A stretch of DNA of 64,000 bases, from contig JACKMA010000001.1 of NCBI GenBank assembly GCA_024235635.1, positions 1,178,001 through 1,242,000 of the forward strand, in the 5' to 3' direction. This document shows, one piece after another, positions 47,030-56,267 of this stretch. The stretch is from Zoogloeaceae bacterium. GTDB taxonomy: Bacteria > Pseudomonadota > Gammaproteobacteria > Burkholderiales > Rhodocyclaceae. Each line of letters begins with the position of its first letter. Positions within the stretch are counted from its first letter, which is position 1. Under the pieces are notes generated by a model that had not been told where the DNA came from, made no database searches, and saw only the letters and a list, made by a program, of their open reading frames with translations. A program made the translations under genes and the position numbers.

Positions 47030-48420
47030 AGGACGGCCACTCCGTCGAGCGCACGTGCTGCAGCGACGAACACCTCGGCGCGGTGGGCGTAGTTGCGGAA
47101 CATGTCGAAGCTGGCGCACGCGGGAGACAGCAGCACCGCATCGCCGGTTCTTGCCAGGTGGTTGGCGCGCGCGACCGCGTCTTCGAGACGCTCGCAGCGT
47201 TCGATGGGGACGGCGCAGTCGCCCAGCGCGCGCTCGATCAGGGGCGCATCGCGCCCAATCAGCACGACTGCACGGCCGTGTTCGGCGAGCGCCGGCGCCA
47301 GCGGTGCGAAGTCCTGGCCCTTGCCGTCGCCGCCGGCGATCAGCACCACCGGACGGCGCAGGCCGGCGAGCGCCGCCAGCGTGGCACCGACATTGGTACC
47401 CTTCGAGTCGTCGTAGAAGACCACGCCGTCGTCGCGGCGGGCGATCGCCTGGACGCGATGCGGAAGACCCTCGAAGCGACACAGGGCATCGATCAGGGGC
47501 GCCCACGGCAGGTCGATGGCACGACACAGTGCGAGCGCTGCCAGCGCGTTGGCCAGATTGTGCGTGCCGGCCAGGCGCAGGCGGTCGGCCGCGAGCGGCG
47601 GCTGTGCCGGCAGGATCAGCGACAGTTCGTCGCCATCGCCGTCGAGCCCATAGTCGCCATCGGCCGGCCGATCACGGCCGAAGGTCACGCACTCGCGGCC
47701 GGAACGGCGCATGGCCATCACCCGCGGATCCTCGCGATTCAGCACCATGACACCGGCGCCATCGAAGATTCGCGACTTGGTCGCGGCATAGGCGCCGACA
47801 TCGCTGTAGCGATCGAGGTGATCGTCGCTGATGTTGAGAACGGTCGCCGCCTCGGGCGCCAGCCCACGCATCGTCTCGATCTGGAAGCTCGACAGTTCGA
47901 GCACCCATACTTCGGGCAGGCCGCCGCCATCGATGGCTGCGGCGAGTTCGTCGAGCGCGGCCGGCCCGATGTTGCCCGCAATCGCGGTACGGCGCCCGGC
48001 CGCCCGGCACATCGCACCGGCCAACGCGGTCGTGGTGGTCTTACCATTGGTGCCGGTGATGGCGATGATCCGAGTGCCGGCCCGGGCTCCGAGATCGTCG
48101 AGCGCCTGCGCCAGCAGGCTCATCTCGCCGGTGACGTCGATGCCGCGGCCGCGGGCCTCGGTCACCAGCGGCATCCGTGGATCGAGGCCGGGGCTGATCG
48201 CGAGGGTGTCGATGCCGTCCAGCAGGCTCGGCGCGAAGGGCCCGAAGGCGGTCCGTACGGCAGGCCATTCTCGCTGCAGGCGTTCTGCGCCCGGTGGCGT
48301 CGGCCGGTTGTCGGCGACCTTCAGGCGAGCGCCGGCGCGCGCCAGCCAGCGCGCCATCGCGAGCCCCGATTCGCCGAGCCCGAGCACCAGAACCGATCTG
48401 CCTTGCCAGCGTTGTTTCAT
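47026..48420 (-). CDS. murD: UDP-N-acetylmuramoyl-L-alanine--D-glutamate ligase
   Basis: Adds D-Glu to the stem peptide. The 464-residue ligase has VLVLGLGESGLAMARWLA, SPGLDPRMP, the ATP loop ITGTNGKTTTTAL, ELSSFQIE, and DDSKGTNVGAT. It starts three bases after mraY. Confidence 0.97.
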   Translation of the reverse strand: MKQRWQGRSVLVLGLGESGLAMARWLARAGARLKVADNRPTPPGAERLQREWPAVRTAFGPFAPSLLDGIDTLAISPGLDPRMPLVTEARGRGIDVTGEMSLLAQALDDLGARAGTRIIAITGTNGKTTTTALAGAMCRAAGRRTAIAGNIGPAALDELAAAIDGGGLPEVWVLELSSFQIETMRGLAPEAATVLNISDDHLDRYSDVGAYAATKSRIFDGAGVMVLNREDPRVMAMRRSGRECVTFGRDRPADGDYGLDGDGDELSLILPAQPPLAADRLRLAGTHNLANALAALALCRAIDLPWAPLIDALCRFEGLPHRVQAIARRDDGVVFYDDSKGTNVGATLAALAGLRRPVVLIAGGDGKGQDFAPLAPALAEHGRAVVLIGRDAPLIERALGDCAVPIERCERLEDAVARANHLARTGDAVLLSPACASFDMFRNYAHRAEVFVAAARALDGVAVL

Positions 48421-48423
48421 CGC

Positions 48424-49512
48424 TTACCTGAGCTTCAGCGTGGATAGGCCGAACAGCACCAGCATGATGGTGATGATCCAGAAGCGGACCACCACCTGGG
48501 TCTCCTTCCAGCCACCCAGCTCGTAGTGATGGTGCAGCGGCGCCATGCGGAAGATGCGTCGACCGCCGGTCACCCGGAAATAGAGCACCTGCACCATCAC
48601 CGACAGCGCTTCGGCAACGAACAGGCCACCCATGATGAAGAGGACGATCTCCTGGCGGACGATGACCGCGACGGTACCCATCGCGGCACCGAGCGCGAGG
48701 GCACCGACATCGCCCATGAAGACTTCCGCCGGATAGGCGTTGAACCACAGGAAGCCGAGTCCGGCGCCGCACATCGCGCCACAGAACACCGCCAGTTCGC
48801 CAGCGCCCGCGATGTAGGGCAATCCGAGATACTTCGAGAAGCCGGCGTGGCCGGCGACGTAGGCAAAGACCGCGAGCGCACCCGAGACCATCACGGTCGG
48901 CATGATCGCCAGTCCGTCGAGCCCATCGGTCAGGTTCACCGAGTGGCTGGTACCGTTGATCACGAAATAGGACAACACCACGAATCCGAACGCACCGAGC
49001 GGATAGGCGACTGACTTGAAGAAGGGCACGATCAATTCGAGCTGCGCCGGATCGGATGCGGTGAGCCCGAGGTAGGTCGCCGCGCCGGCGGCGATCAGCG
49101 AGGTCCACAGGTATTTCCAGCGGCTGGCAAGGCCGGCCGGATCGCGATGCACGACCTTCTTCCAGTCATCGATCCAACCGACCGTACCGAAACCGAGGGT
49201 CACCAAGAGCACCGTCCACATGTAGCGGTTACCGAGGTCGCCCCACAGCAGCATCGTGATCGCCATCGCGATCAGGATCATCGCGCCGCCCATCGTCGGC
49301 GTGCCGGCCTTGGTCAGATGCGACTTCGGGCCGTCGTCGCGCACGGCCTGGCCGATCTTCTTCGCCGCCAGCCAGCGGATCACCGCCGGACCGAAGATGA
49401 AGGAGATCACCAGCGCGGTCAGGGCAGCCAGCACCGTGCGCAGCGTGATATAGCCGAACACGTTGAAGGCCCGGATGTCCTGACCCAGCCAGTTGGCAAG
49501 TTCCAGCAGCAT
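48424..49512 (-). CDS. mraY: Phospho-MurNAc-pentapeptide transferase
   Basis: Moves phospho-MurNAc-pentapeptide onto undecaprenyl phosphate, making lipid I. The 362-residue, ten-helix protein has KSHLTKAGTPTMGGAMIL, the acidic DDWKKV pair, NLTDGLDGLA and PLHHHYELGGWKE. Start ATG at 49512; a GTG at 49524 is in frame but right against the GGGGAGA site. A 49-base gap separates it from murF. Confidence 0.97.
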   Translation of the reverse strand: MLLELANWLGQDIRAFNVFGYITLRTVLAALTALVISFIFGPAVIRWLAAKKIGQAVRDDGPKSHLTKAGTPTMGGAMILIAMAITMLLWGDLGNRYMWTVLLVTLGFGTVGWIDDWKKVVHRDPAGLASRWKYLWTSLIAAGAATYLGLTASDPAQLELIVPFFKSVAYPLGAFGFVVLSYFVINGTSHSVNLTDGLDGLAIMPTVMVSGALAVFAYVAGHAGFSKYLGLPYIAGAGELAVFCGAMCGAGLGFLWFNAYPAEVFMGDVGALALGAAMGTVAVIVRQEIVLFIMGGLFVAEALSVMVQVLYFRVTGGRRIFRMAPLHHHYELGGWKETQVVVRFWIITIMLVLFGLSTLKLR

Positions 49513-49561
49513 TTGCTCTTGCACTCTCCCCGGCCGCCCTACCCGGGCAGCCCGCTCTCCA

Positions 49562-50950
49562 TCAGCGTTTCGGCACCACGATGCCGTCCACCACCCGCTC
49601 CATGCGCATGAAGCGCGAACCCTTGACCAGCACCACGGTGTCTGCGTCCATGACCTTGCGCAGCGCGCTCACGAGCTCTTCCGGGCGCGCGAAATGCCGC
49701 CCGCCGTCACCGAAATTGCGGGCTGCGACCTCGCTCATTTCACCGAGTGCGAACAACTGGTCGACGCCTTCGCTCTTGGCGTAGCCGCCGACTTCGTCGT
49801 GCAACTGCGCGCTGTTCGGACCGACTTCGCCCATGTCGCCGAGCACCAGGATGGTCCGCCCGGGTGTTGCCGCCAGCACGTCGATGCCGGCCATCACCGA
49901 ATCCGGATTGGCGTTGTAGCTGTCGTCGATCACCACCGCGCCGTTGATCCCGGCCTTGCGCTCGAGGCGACCCTTGGTTCCGGTGTAGCCCTCGAGCCCC
50001 CGGCGCACGGCCTCGACACCGACGCCGGCGGCAAGCGTCGAAGCGATTGCCGCCAAGGCGTTCATCACGTTGTGGCGACCCGGCACCGGCAGTTCCAGTT
50101 CGAGTCCGCCGGCCGGAGTTTGCACCGTCAGCTCCGAGCCCTGCCCTTTCAGGATGTAAGTGGCGCGAACGTCGGCCGCGGGGTCGATACCGAAGCCGAT
50201 CTGCCTGAACGCGGCGCTCTGCTGCCGCCAGAGTCCGGCATGCGCGTCGTCCGCGTTGATCACGGCAACGCCGTCGGCACGCAGGCCGCCGTAGATCGCG
50301 CCCTTTTCCTCCGCCACCGAATCGAGACCGCCCATGCCCTCGAGATGCGCCCGCTGCGCATTGGTGACCACCGCGACCGTCGGCGCCGCAATCGCCGCCA
50401 GCCTGGCGATTTCTCCGGGTCTGTTCATGCCCATCTCGATCACCGCATAGCGGTGCCGCGAGTCCATGCGCAACACGGTCAATGGCAGGCCGATATCGTT
50501 GTTCAAATTGCCTTCGGTGGCGAGTACCGCATCGGCCGGCTCGGCGCCGTCGAGCGCGGCCTGCGCGCGCAGAATCGCAGCGCACATCTCCTTGACCGTG
50601 GTCTTGCCATTGCTGCCGGTCACGCCGATCACCGGGATCAAATATCCCGCCCGCCAGGCGCGCGCGATGTTCCCGAGCGCCGACCGGGTGTCGTCGACCA
50701 CCAGCAGCGGCGCGCGCTGCAGCGGCTGCGGCGCGGCGTCGAACCATTCCCGGTCGACGACCGCCGCGGCGGCGCCGCCGGCAAGCGCGGCCTCGACGAA
50801 TTCGTGCCCGTCGAAGCGTTCGCCCCGCAGCGCGACGAAGAGTTCGCCCGCGGCGAGCGCGCGGCTGTCGGTGGTGACGCCTTCGTATCCGGCCGCGACG
50901 GTCGCGCGGCCGCCACTGGCGCGCGCCGCGAAGTCGAGATCGGACTTCAT
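49562..50950 (-). CDS. murF: UDP-MurNAc-tripeptide--D-alanyl-D-alanine ligase
   Basis: Adds D-Ala-D-Ala to finish the pentapeptide. The 462-residue ligase has TTDSRALAAGELFVALRG, the ATP loop VTGSNGKTTVKEM, EMGMNRPGEIA, and IDDSYNANPDS. The ATG overlaps murE by ATGA. Confidence 0.97.
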   Translation of the reverse strand: MKSDLDFAARASGGRATVAAGYEGVTTDSRALAAGELFVALRGERFDGHEFVEAALAGGAAAAVVDREWFDAAPQPLQRAPLLVVDDTRSALGNIARAWRAGYLIPVIGVTGSNGKTTVKEMCAAILRAQAALDGAEPADAVLATEGNLNNDIGLPLTVLRMDSRHRYAVIEMGMNRPGEIARLAAIAAPTVAVVTNAQRAHLEGMGGLDSVAEEKGAIYGGLRADGVAVINADDAHAGLWRQQSAAFRQIGFGIDPAADVRATYILKGQGSELTVQTPAGGLELELPVPGRHNVMNALAAIASTLAAGVGVEAVRRGLEGYTGTKGRLERKAGINGAVVIDDSYNANPDSVMAGIDVLAATPGRTILVLGDMGEVGPNSAQLHDEVGGYAKSEGVDQLFALGEMSEVAARNFGDGGRHFARPEELVSALRKVMDADTVVLVKGSRFMRMERVVDGIVVPKR

Positions 50951-52449
50951 GCCCGCCTCCCGGCCGCACGCCAGGCCGTCAGCGCGTCACGCGCCTGCGC
51001 GATGTCCGAATAGGGCCTGCGCACGCCCTTTATCTCCTGGTAGTTCTCGTGTCCCTTGCCGGCGAGCACGACGACGTCGTCGGCAGCCGCAGCGAGCAGC
51101 GCGTGCCGAATCGCCGCACTGCGATCGACGATGCACTCGGCATCGGGCGCAGCGACCGCGATCTCGGCGAGAATCGATTCGGGGTCCTCGCCGCGCGGAT
51201 TGTCGCTGGTCAGGATCACGTCGTCCGCGAGCCGCGATGCGACTTCACCCATCAGCGGCCGCTTGCCGGCATCGCGGTCGCCACCGCAGCCGAAAACGCA
51301 GATCAGCCGACCTTCGCGAGTCTGGGCGGTCGCTCGCGTGGCCTCGAGGACCTGGGTCAGCGCATCGGGCGTATGGGCGTAGTCGACGACCACGAGCGGT
51401 TCGGCGACCCCGCCGAGCAACTGCATCCGCCCCTCCGGCGCGCGCAGATGACCGACCACTCGCGCCGCCTCGTCTAGTACCACGCCGCGCACCAGCAGGC
51501 AGGCGATCACCGCCAGCATGTTCGAGACATTGAAGGTGCCGATGCTCTGCGGGCTCATCGGCAGCCTGCGGCCCTGCCAGCACAGCTGGAACTGTTGGCC
51601 GGCGATGGTGTGCTTCATGTCGTCGGCGAGCACGAACTCGGCGCCGGGAAGGTCGGCGGTGCGACCGCCGTCGAGGCCATAGGCGATAACCCGCACGCCG
51701 CGCGCGATCAGTATCTGCGCCTGCTGCCGACCGAAGGCGTCGTCGGCATTGATCACCGCGGCGGAGATCCCTTCGGTGTCGAACAGCCGCGCCTTGGCAC
51801 GGGCATAGCTCGCCATGTCGCCGTGATAGTCGAGATGATCCCGCGTGAGATTGGTGTGGATCGCCAGATCGAAGCGCACGCCATTGACGCGGCCCTGATC
51901 CAGCCCGATCGACGACACTTCCATCGCCGCGCAGTCCGCGCCGGCACGCGCGAAGCGATCGAGCTGCCGATGGACGTCGACCGCGTCTGGCGTGGTGTGC
52001 AGTCCGGGTTCGAGCGCACCGGGGAATCCACAGCCCAGGGTGCCGATGATCGCGCAACGTCCGCCGAGTTCCTGCGTCGCGCGGCCGATCCACTGGCTGA
52101 CCGTGGTCTTGCCGTTGGTGCCGGTGACACCGGCGACCCACAGCCGCCGGCTCGGTTCGTTGAAGATCTGGTCGGCCAGGTCACCGACCTGATCGCGCAA
52201 CTGCGGTACCGGCAGATTGGGCAGATCCCGTTCGCCCGGCCATTCGCCACCGTCCGCCTCCCACAGCACCGCGGCCGCTCCGCGGGCGACTGCATCGCCG
52301 ATGAAGCGGCGACCGTCGTTGCTGAAGCCGGGATAGGCGACGAACAGATCGCCCGGCGAGACCGCGCGCGAATCTGCGCTGATGCCGCGCGGGCGGACAC
52401 CAGCGGATTCCAGCCGGGCGAGCAGATCGCGGGCGCGCTCGGTCGTCAC
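50947..52449 (-). CDS. murE: UDP-MurNAc-L-Ala-D-Glu--meso-diaminopimelate ligase
   Basis: Adds the third amino acid. The 500-residue ligase has DSRAVSPGDLFVAYPG, the ATP loop VTGTNGKTTVSQW, and LTSDNPRGEDP. The DNPR motif is that of enzymes using meso-diaminopimelate, so the cell wall is of the Gram-negative type. The start is GTG at 52449, five bases after GGAG, overlapping ftsI by GTGA. An open frame runs further upstream but is shadow. Confidence 0.96.
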   Translation of the reverse strand: MTTERARDLLARLESAGVRPRGISADSRAVSPGDLFVAYPGFSNDGRRFIGDAVARGAAAVLWEADGGEWPGERDLPNLPVPQLRDQVGDLADQIFNEPSRRLWVAGVTGTNGKTTVSQWIGRATQELGGRCAIIGTLGCGFPGALEPGLHTTPDAVDVHRQLDRFARAGADCAAMEVSSIGLDQGRVNGVRFDLAIHTNLTRDHLDYHGDMASYARAKARLFDTEGISAAVINADDAFGRQQAQILIARGVRVIAYGLDGGRTADLPGAEFVLADDMKHTIAGQQFQLCWQGRRLPMSPQSIGTFNVSNMLAVIACLLVRGVVLDEAARVVGHLRAPEGRMQLLGGVAEPLVVVDYAHTPDALTQVLEATRATAQTREGRLICVFGCGGDRDAGKRPLMGEVASRLADDVILTSDNPRGEDPESILAEIAVAAPDAECIVDRSAAIRHALLAAAADDVVVLAGKGHENYQEIKGVRRPYSDIAQARDALTAWRAAGRRA

Positions 52450-54215
52450 ATCCGCTCCGCGCCGCGGTCCTGCTGCGCGACCCGCACCGGCGTCAGCGGC
52501 GCATCGGGCGCCACGCCCAGGCTGCGCAACGCGCCGGCAACGATCTTGGCGAACACCGGCCCGGCCACCGCACCGCCGTAGTGCTTGCCGTTGCGGGGCT
52601 CGTCGATCATCACCGCGACCACCAGACGCGGTTCCGAGACGGGCGCGACGCCGACGAAGGATGCGACGTACTTGTCCGCATAGCGGCCACTTTCGATCTT
52701 GTGGGCGGTGCCGGTCTTGCCGCCGACGCGATAGCCGGCGACCTGGGCCATCGGCGCCGTGCCGCCTTCCTGCACGACCATCTCGAGCATGCTGCGGACC
52801 TCGCGAGCAGTCTTCGGCGAGAACACCCGGCTGCCCTCGATCGGACGGCCCGGCGAGCGCAACAGCGTGACCGGGATCAGGTCGCCATCGCGTGCGAAGG
52901 CGAGGTAGGCGTGGGCCATCTGCATCAGTGTCACCGACAGGCCGTGGCCGTAGGACATGGTCGCCTGCTCGATTCGCTTCCAGGTCGCAGGCGGACGCAG
53001 CAGTCCGCCGGCCTCGCCCGGGAAGCCCACGCCGAGTGGCGCACCGAAGCCGAGCCGGTCGAAATAGCCCCACATCACCTTCGGCTCGAAGGTCAGCGCA
53101 ATCGTCGCGGCGCCGACGTTCGAGGATTTCTGGATGACCTCGGCGACGGTCATCTGGCCGTGCTTTTTGGTGTCCCGGATCGTCGCCCGGCCGATCGTCA
53201 TTCGCCCTTCACCGGTGTCGATTTCCGAATCGAAGCGATAGCTGCCCTCTTCGAGCGCAATCGCCGCGGTAAAGGGCTTCATCGTCGAGCCGGGCTCGTA
53301 GGTGTCGGTCAGCGCCCGGTTGCGCAGACGAGCGCCGAACAACCCACTGCGGTCGTTGGGATTGAAGCTCGGGCTGTTGACCAGCGCGAGCACTTCGCCG
53401 GTGCGGGTATCGAGCACGACGACGCCGCCGGAGCGCGCCTTGTGTTCGGCGACCGCTTCCTTGAGGACGTTGTAGGCGAGATGCTGGATCCGGCTGTCGA
53501 TCGACAGTTGCAGATCGGTACCTTCCTGCGGCAGGCGGATCGACCCCGCATCCTTGACGATGTGTCCGCGGCGATCCTTGATCACCTTGCGCGAGCCGGC
53601 GATGCCGGCGAGACGACCGTCGAACGCGAGTTCGACACCCTCCTGCCCGCTGTCGCCATCGCCAGTGAAGCCGAGCACGTGCGCAGTCGCCTCGCCACCC
53701 GGGTAGTAGCGCCGGAACTCCTGCTCGAGATGAATCCCGGGGATCGCCAGCATCTGGATCTGCTCGGAGACCGCTGGCGACAACTGCCGCTTGAGATAGG
53801 TGAAATCGGTCGTGCCGTCGAGCTTGCGCGTCAACGCCCGTACGTCGGTCTGCAGCAGCGCAGCGAGTTTGCGGACCTGGGCCGGCTTCGGCCGCACCGT
53901 TTCGCCGCCGTCGGCGTCTGCCAGCGGCGGCGACCATGCCACCGACTGGACCGGCGTGCTGATCGCAAGTACTTCGCCGGCGCGGTCGAGCACGCGGCCG
54001 CGGGTTGCGGGCATCGTCAGCACGCGCGAGAAGCGCGATTCGCCCTTGGCCTGCAGGAAGTCGTCATTGACGCCCTGCAGGTAGGCGGCCCGCCCGACCA
54101 GCGCGAACGAGCCTGCCAGCAGCGCCAGCAGGACAACGCGCGGTCGCCAGATCGGCAGGTCCCGCGCCAGCAGCGGATTACGGTTGAAGGTGACACTCTT
54201 GGCGATTCGCTTCAT
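52446..54215 (-). CDS. ftsI: Penicillin-binding protein 3, FtsI
   Basis: Septal transpeptidase. The 589-residue class B PBP has a short cytoplasmic tail, one helix (about residues 25-45), the pedestal domain (RGRVLDRAGEVLA), and the active-site motifs STMKPF (SxxK), SSN and KTGT. The long C-terminus after MIDEPRNGKHYGGAVAGPVF is normal. ATGA overlap with ftsL fixes the start. Confidence 0.97.
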   Translation of the reverse strand: MKRIAKSVTFNRNPLLARDLPIWRPRVVLLALLAGSFALVGRAAYLQGVNDDFLQAKGESRFSRVLTMPATRGRVLDRAGEVLAISTPVQSVAWSPPLADADGGETVRPKPAQVRKLAALLQTDVRALTRKLDGTTDFTYLKRQLSPAVSEQIQMLAIPGIHLEQEFRRYYPGGEATAHVLGFTGDGDSGQEGVELAFDGRLAGIAGSRKVIKDRRGHIVKDAGSIRLPQEGTDLQLSIDSRIQHLAYNVLKEAVAEHKARSGGVVVLDTRTGEVLALVNSPSFNPNDRSGLFGARLRNRALTDTYEPGSTMKPFTAAIALEEGSYRFDSEIDTGEGRMTIGRATIRDTKKHGQMTVAEVIQKSSNVGAATIALTFEPKVMWGYFDRLGFGAPLGVGFPGEAGGLLRPPATWKRIEQATMSYGHGLSVTLMQMAHAYLAFARDGDLIPVTLLRSPGRPIEGSRVFSPKTAREVRSMLEMVVQEGGTAPMAQVAGYRVGGKTGTAHKIESGRYADKYVASFVGVAPVSEPRLVVAVMIDEPRNGKHYGGAVAGPVFAKIVAGALRSLGVAPDAPLTPVRVAQQDRGAERM

Positions 54216-54478
54216 CGCCGCCGCTCCAGCAACAGCACACTGGCCGGATCGGGGACGCCCATCTGGAGTTCGTCGCGGGCGATCCGCTCGACCCGCGAGG
54301 GATTGGCGAGGGTGCCCTGCTCGAGTTGCAACTGCCCCCACTCGATCTCGAGCTGCTGCATCCGCGTGCGCTCCTGTTCGTAGGCCGAGACCAGCTTGCG
54401 CGATTCGTGCTGGGCCGAAACCACGCCGAGTGCGCTCAACACGACCATTGCGACCAGGAGGATCTGGATCCGGCTCAT
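54212..54478 (-). CDS. ftsL: Cell division protein FtsL
   Basis: An 88-residue bitopic protein: very short cytoplasmic tail, one helix (about residues 5-23), then a leucine-zipper-like coiled coil (SAYEQERTRMQQLEIEWGQLQ) and the RVERIARDELQM segment typical of FtsL. It forms a complex with FtsQ and FtsB. GGAGGAAGG lies just upstream. It is preceded by a 37-codon coupled ORF. Confidence 0.93.
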   Translation of the reverse strand: MSRIQILLVAMVVLSALGVVSAQHESRKLVSAYEQERTRMQQLEIEWGQLQLEQGTLANPSRVERIARDELQMGVPDPASVLLLERRR

Positions 54479-54588
54479 CGGACCTTCCTCCCCTGGCCAT
54501 CGGGGGTACCTGGCTCGCCGCGACCACGCATCGGAAGGTCATGTCGGCACGCGACCGTTCGCCATGCGAGTTGCAAACGGGTCGCCAT
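54475..54588 (-). CDS. 37-codon coupled ORF between rsmH and ftsL
   Basis: The ORF starts ATG overlapping the rsmH stop (TGATG) and stops overlapping the ftsL start (ATGA), so it exactly fills the gap. The product is basic (ATRLQLAWRTVACRHDL, then GQGRKVR) and has no clear helix. It could be a leader that passes ribosomes from rsmH to ftsL, or simply a by-product of GC-rich sequence. It is not in the ftsL frame. Confidence 0.35.
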   Translation of the reverse strand: MATRLQLAWRTVACRHDLPMRGRGEPGTPDGQGRKVR

Positions 54589-55523
54589 CAAGCCGCCTCC
54601 CGCCGTTCGGCGACCCGCATGACGGCGCTCCGCGCCCGGGGATTGAGGCTGCGCTCGCGCTCGCCCGGACGCTGAGCCCGTCCCACCAGACGCAAGGCCG
54701 GTGGCGGCAGTTCCGACGCCCGCAACGGCAGGCGCGCAGGCAGGTTCGGCGGTCTGGCGGCATCGCGCATGAAGCGCTTGACGATGCGATCCTCCAGCGA
54801 ATGGAAGCTGATCACCACGAGGCGGCCGCCGGGCGCCAGCCGATCGACGCATTGCGGCAGGACTAGCGACAGCTCCTCGAGCTCCTGATTGACGAGAATC
54901 CGTAGAGCCTGGAAGGTGCGCGTCGCCGGGTGCTGGCCCGGCTCACGTGTCCGGACCGCCTTCTCCACGATAGCGGCAAGTTGTCCAGTGGTTGCAACAG
55001 GCTCCCCTGCCCGAGCAGCAACAAGCGCCTTTGCAATCGCATGAGCAAACCGTTCTTCCCCATAATCCCTCAGCACCTCCCTGATCTGACCCACCGAAGC
55101 ATCGGCCAGCCATTGCGCCGCAGTCTGCCCGCGGCTGGTATCCATACGCATGTCGAGCGGCGCGTCGAAGCGAAAGCTCATACCACGCGCCGGTTCGTCG
55201 AGTTGGGGCGATGACACCCCTAGATCCAGCAGGATTCCCTGGACCATGCCGACCTCGTGCGCATCGAGGGCGCCGGCCATTTCGCTGAAGGGGGCATGGA
55301 CGATCGTGAACCGTGAATCGCGGATCGCGGCGGCGGCCTCGACCGCGCTCGGATCGCGATCGACGGCGATCAGGCGCCCGCCCGCACCGAGCCGGGCCAG
55401 GATCGCACGGCTGTGGCCGCCGCGCCCGAAGGTCCCGTCCACGTAGACACCGTCTGCACGCACCGCCAGCGCCTCGACGGCTTCCTCTAGCAGCACGGTA
55501 ATGTGGCTGGCGTGCACGCTCAC
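54588..55523 (-). CDS. rsmH: 16S rRNA (cytosine-1402 N4) methyltransferase RsmH
   Basis: Methylates C1402 in the ribosomal P site. The 311-residue protein has HITVLLEEAVEAL, the SAM loop VDGTFGRGGHSRAIL, ILLDLGVSSPQLD, and VVISFHSLEDRIVKRF. GTG start at 55523 overlaps mraZ by GTGA. Second gene of the mra operon. Confidence 0.97.
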   Translation of the reverse strand: MSVHASHITVLLEEAVEALAVRADGVYVDGTFGRGGHSRAILARLGAGGRLIAVDRDPSAVEAAAAIRDSRFTIVHAPFSEMAGALDAHEVGMVQGILLDLGVSSPQLDEPARGMSFRFDAPLDMRMDTSRGQTAAQWLADASVGQIREVLRDYGEERFAHAIAKALVAARAGEPVATTGQLAAIVEKAVRTREPGQHPATRTFQALRILVNQELEELSLVLPQCVDRLAPGGRLVVISFHSLEDRIVKRFMRDAARPPNLPARLPLRASELPPPALRLVGRAQRPGERERSLNPRARSAVMRVAERREAA

Positions 55524-55966
55524 AGCGAGAAATCCTCCATCCCGGGCGGCAGCAGATCGACGCCGATGGCCACCATCTTCTCCAGCTGATTGCTCCAGCC
55601 CTCGTCCGACCAGAGCTCGAAATGACTTCCCTGCCCCACCAGCCAGACCTGCTTCTCCAATTGCGCGAATTGCCTCAACGACGGCGACACCAGCACCCGA
55701 CCTGCCGCATCCATGCTTTCTTCCTGCGCGAAGCCCACCAGCAGGCGCTTGAGCAGCGCGGCGCGGGGTTCGAAGCTGGATTTGCGCAGGACTTCGTCAC
55801 GCTTCGGCTCCCAGGCCGGTTCGGGATAAAGCAATAGGCAGCGGTGGGGATGGGCGGTCAGCACCAGACGGCCGCCCGACAGGGTCGACAGCGCGTCCCG
55901 ATGCTTGGCCGGAATCGCGACCCGACCCTTGGCATCGAGCGTAAGCTGTGACGCGCCCTGAAACAT
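55520..55966 (-). CDS. mraZ: Transcriptional regulator MraZ
   Basis: A 148-residue AbrB-like DNA-binding protein with two copies of the MraZ fold (LDAKGRVAIPAKHRDAL and MDAAGRVLVSPSLRQFA). MraZ represses its own operon in enteric bacteria by binding repeats in the promoter region; such repeats are present at 56002-56036. The start ATG at 55966 (MFQGASQLTL) is chosen over one 30 bases upstream. Confidence 0.95.
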   Translation of the reverse strand: MFQGASQLTLDAKGRVAIPAKHRDALSTLSGGRLVLTAHPHRCLLLYPEPAWEPKRDEVLRKSSFEPRAALLKRLLVGFAQEESMDAAGRVLVSPSLRQFAQLEKQVWLVGQGSHFELWSDEGWSNQLEKMVAIGVDLLPPGMEDFSL

Positions 55967-56001
55967 GCCCCCTTGGACCCTCCCGCTGGACGACACCGCC
56001 G

Positions 56002-56036
56002 CCCACTTTCACCCACTTTTCACCACTAATCACCAC
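56002..56036 (-). promoter_or_regulatory. Four MraZ boxes at 10-base spacing
   Basis: Read leftward, GTGG/GTGGG occurs at exact ten-base steps (box ends at 56036, 56026, 56016, 56006): GTGGTGATTA, GTGGTGAAAA, GTGGGTGAAA, GTGGG. This is the known MraZ operator layout of TGGG-type repeats. It overlaps the -10 of the mra promoter and runs into the leader. Confidence 0.8.
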
Positions 56037-56063
56037 TCTAGTGTAAAGGCCATGCAGGGTCAA
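56035..56063 (-). promoter_or_regulatory. mra (dcw) operon promoter
   Basis: Leftward TTGACC (56058-56063), 17 bases, TAGAGT (56035-56040): five of six and four of six matches to the sigma-70 consensus. The first MraZ box overlaps its -10. It would drive mraZ and, with read-through, the whole division cluster. Confidence 0.7.
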
Positions 56064-56220
56064 GCCACGCAATTGGAATTTCTCTCGTTGACACAATGAC
56101 TTAGCAATTCCGCCCGAAAGCATATGAGCCCACGGGAAAAAGTCTTTCAAATCAAGCCTGATCGCCCGAGAGGGGACAAAACACCTTAATTGCAGGGGTG
56201 GAATCGGGGGCGGCGGTGGG

Positions 56221-56242
56221 GAAAAGTGGGGCGAATCGCCCC
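56221..56242 (-). terminator. Intrinsic terminator of rnpB
   Basis: Leftward GGGGCGA-T-TCGCCCC hairpin (56228-56242) followed by AC and TTTT (56222-56225), 26 bases beyond the mature RNA end. A short but proper terminator. Confidence 0.6.
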
Positions 56243-56267
56243 GGATCGGCCCGATGTGGTGAAAAGT

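Larger units (their letters stand above)
55967..56267. other. 301-base regulatory region between mraZ and rnpB
   Basis: No gene here. It holds the four MraZ boxes, the mra promoter, and, at the far side, the rnpB terminator together with two more box pairs in the opposite orientation. The middle part (56064-56200) is A+T-richer than its surroundings and has no recognised element beyond these. Confidence 0.6.

Noticed and set aside
52581..54383. 600-codon rightward frame across ftsI
   Set aside because: Antisense to ftsI and ftsL; His/Gln/Arg-rich composition typical of shadow frames.
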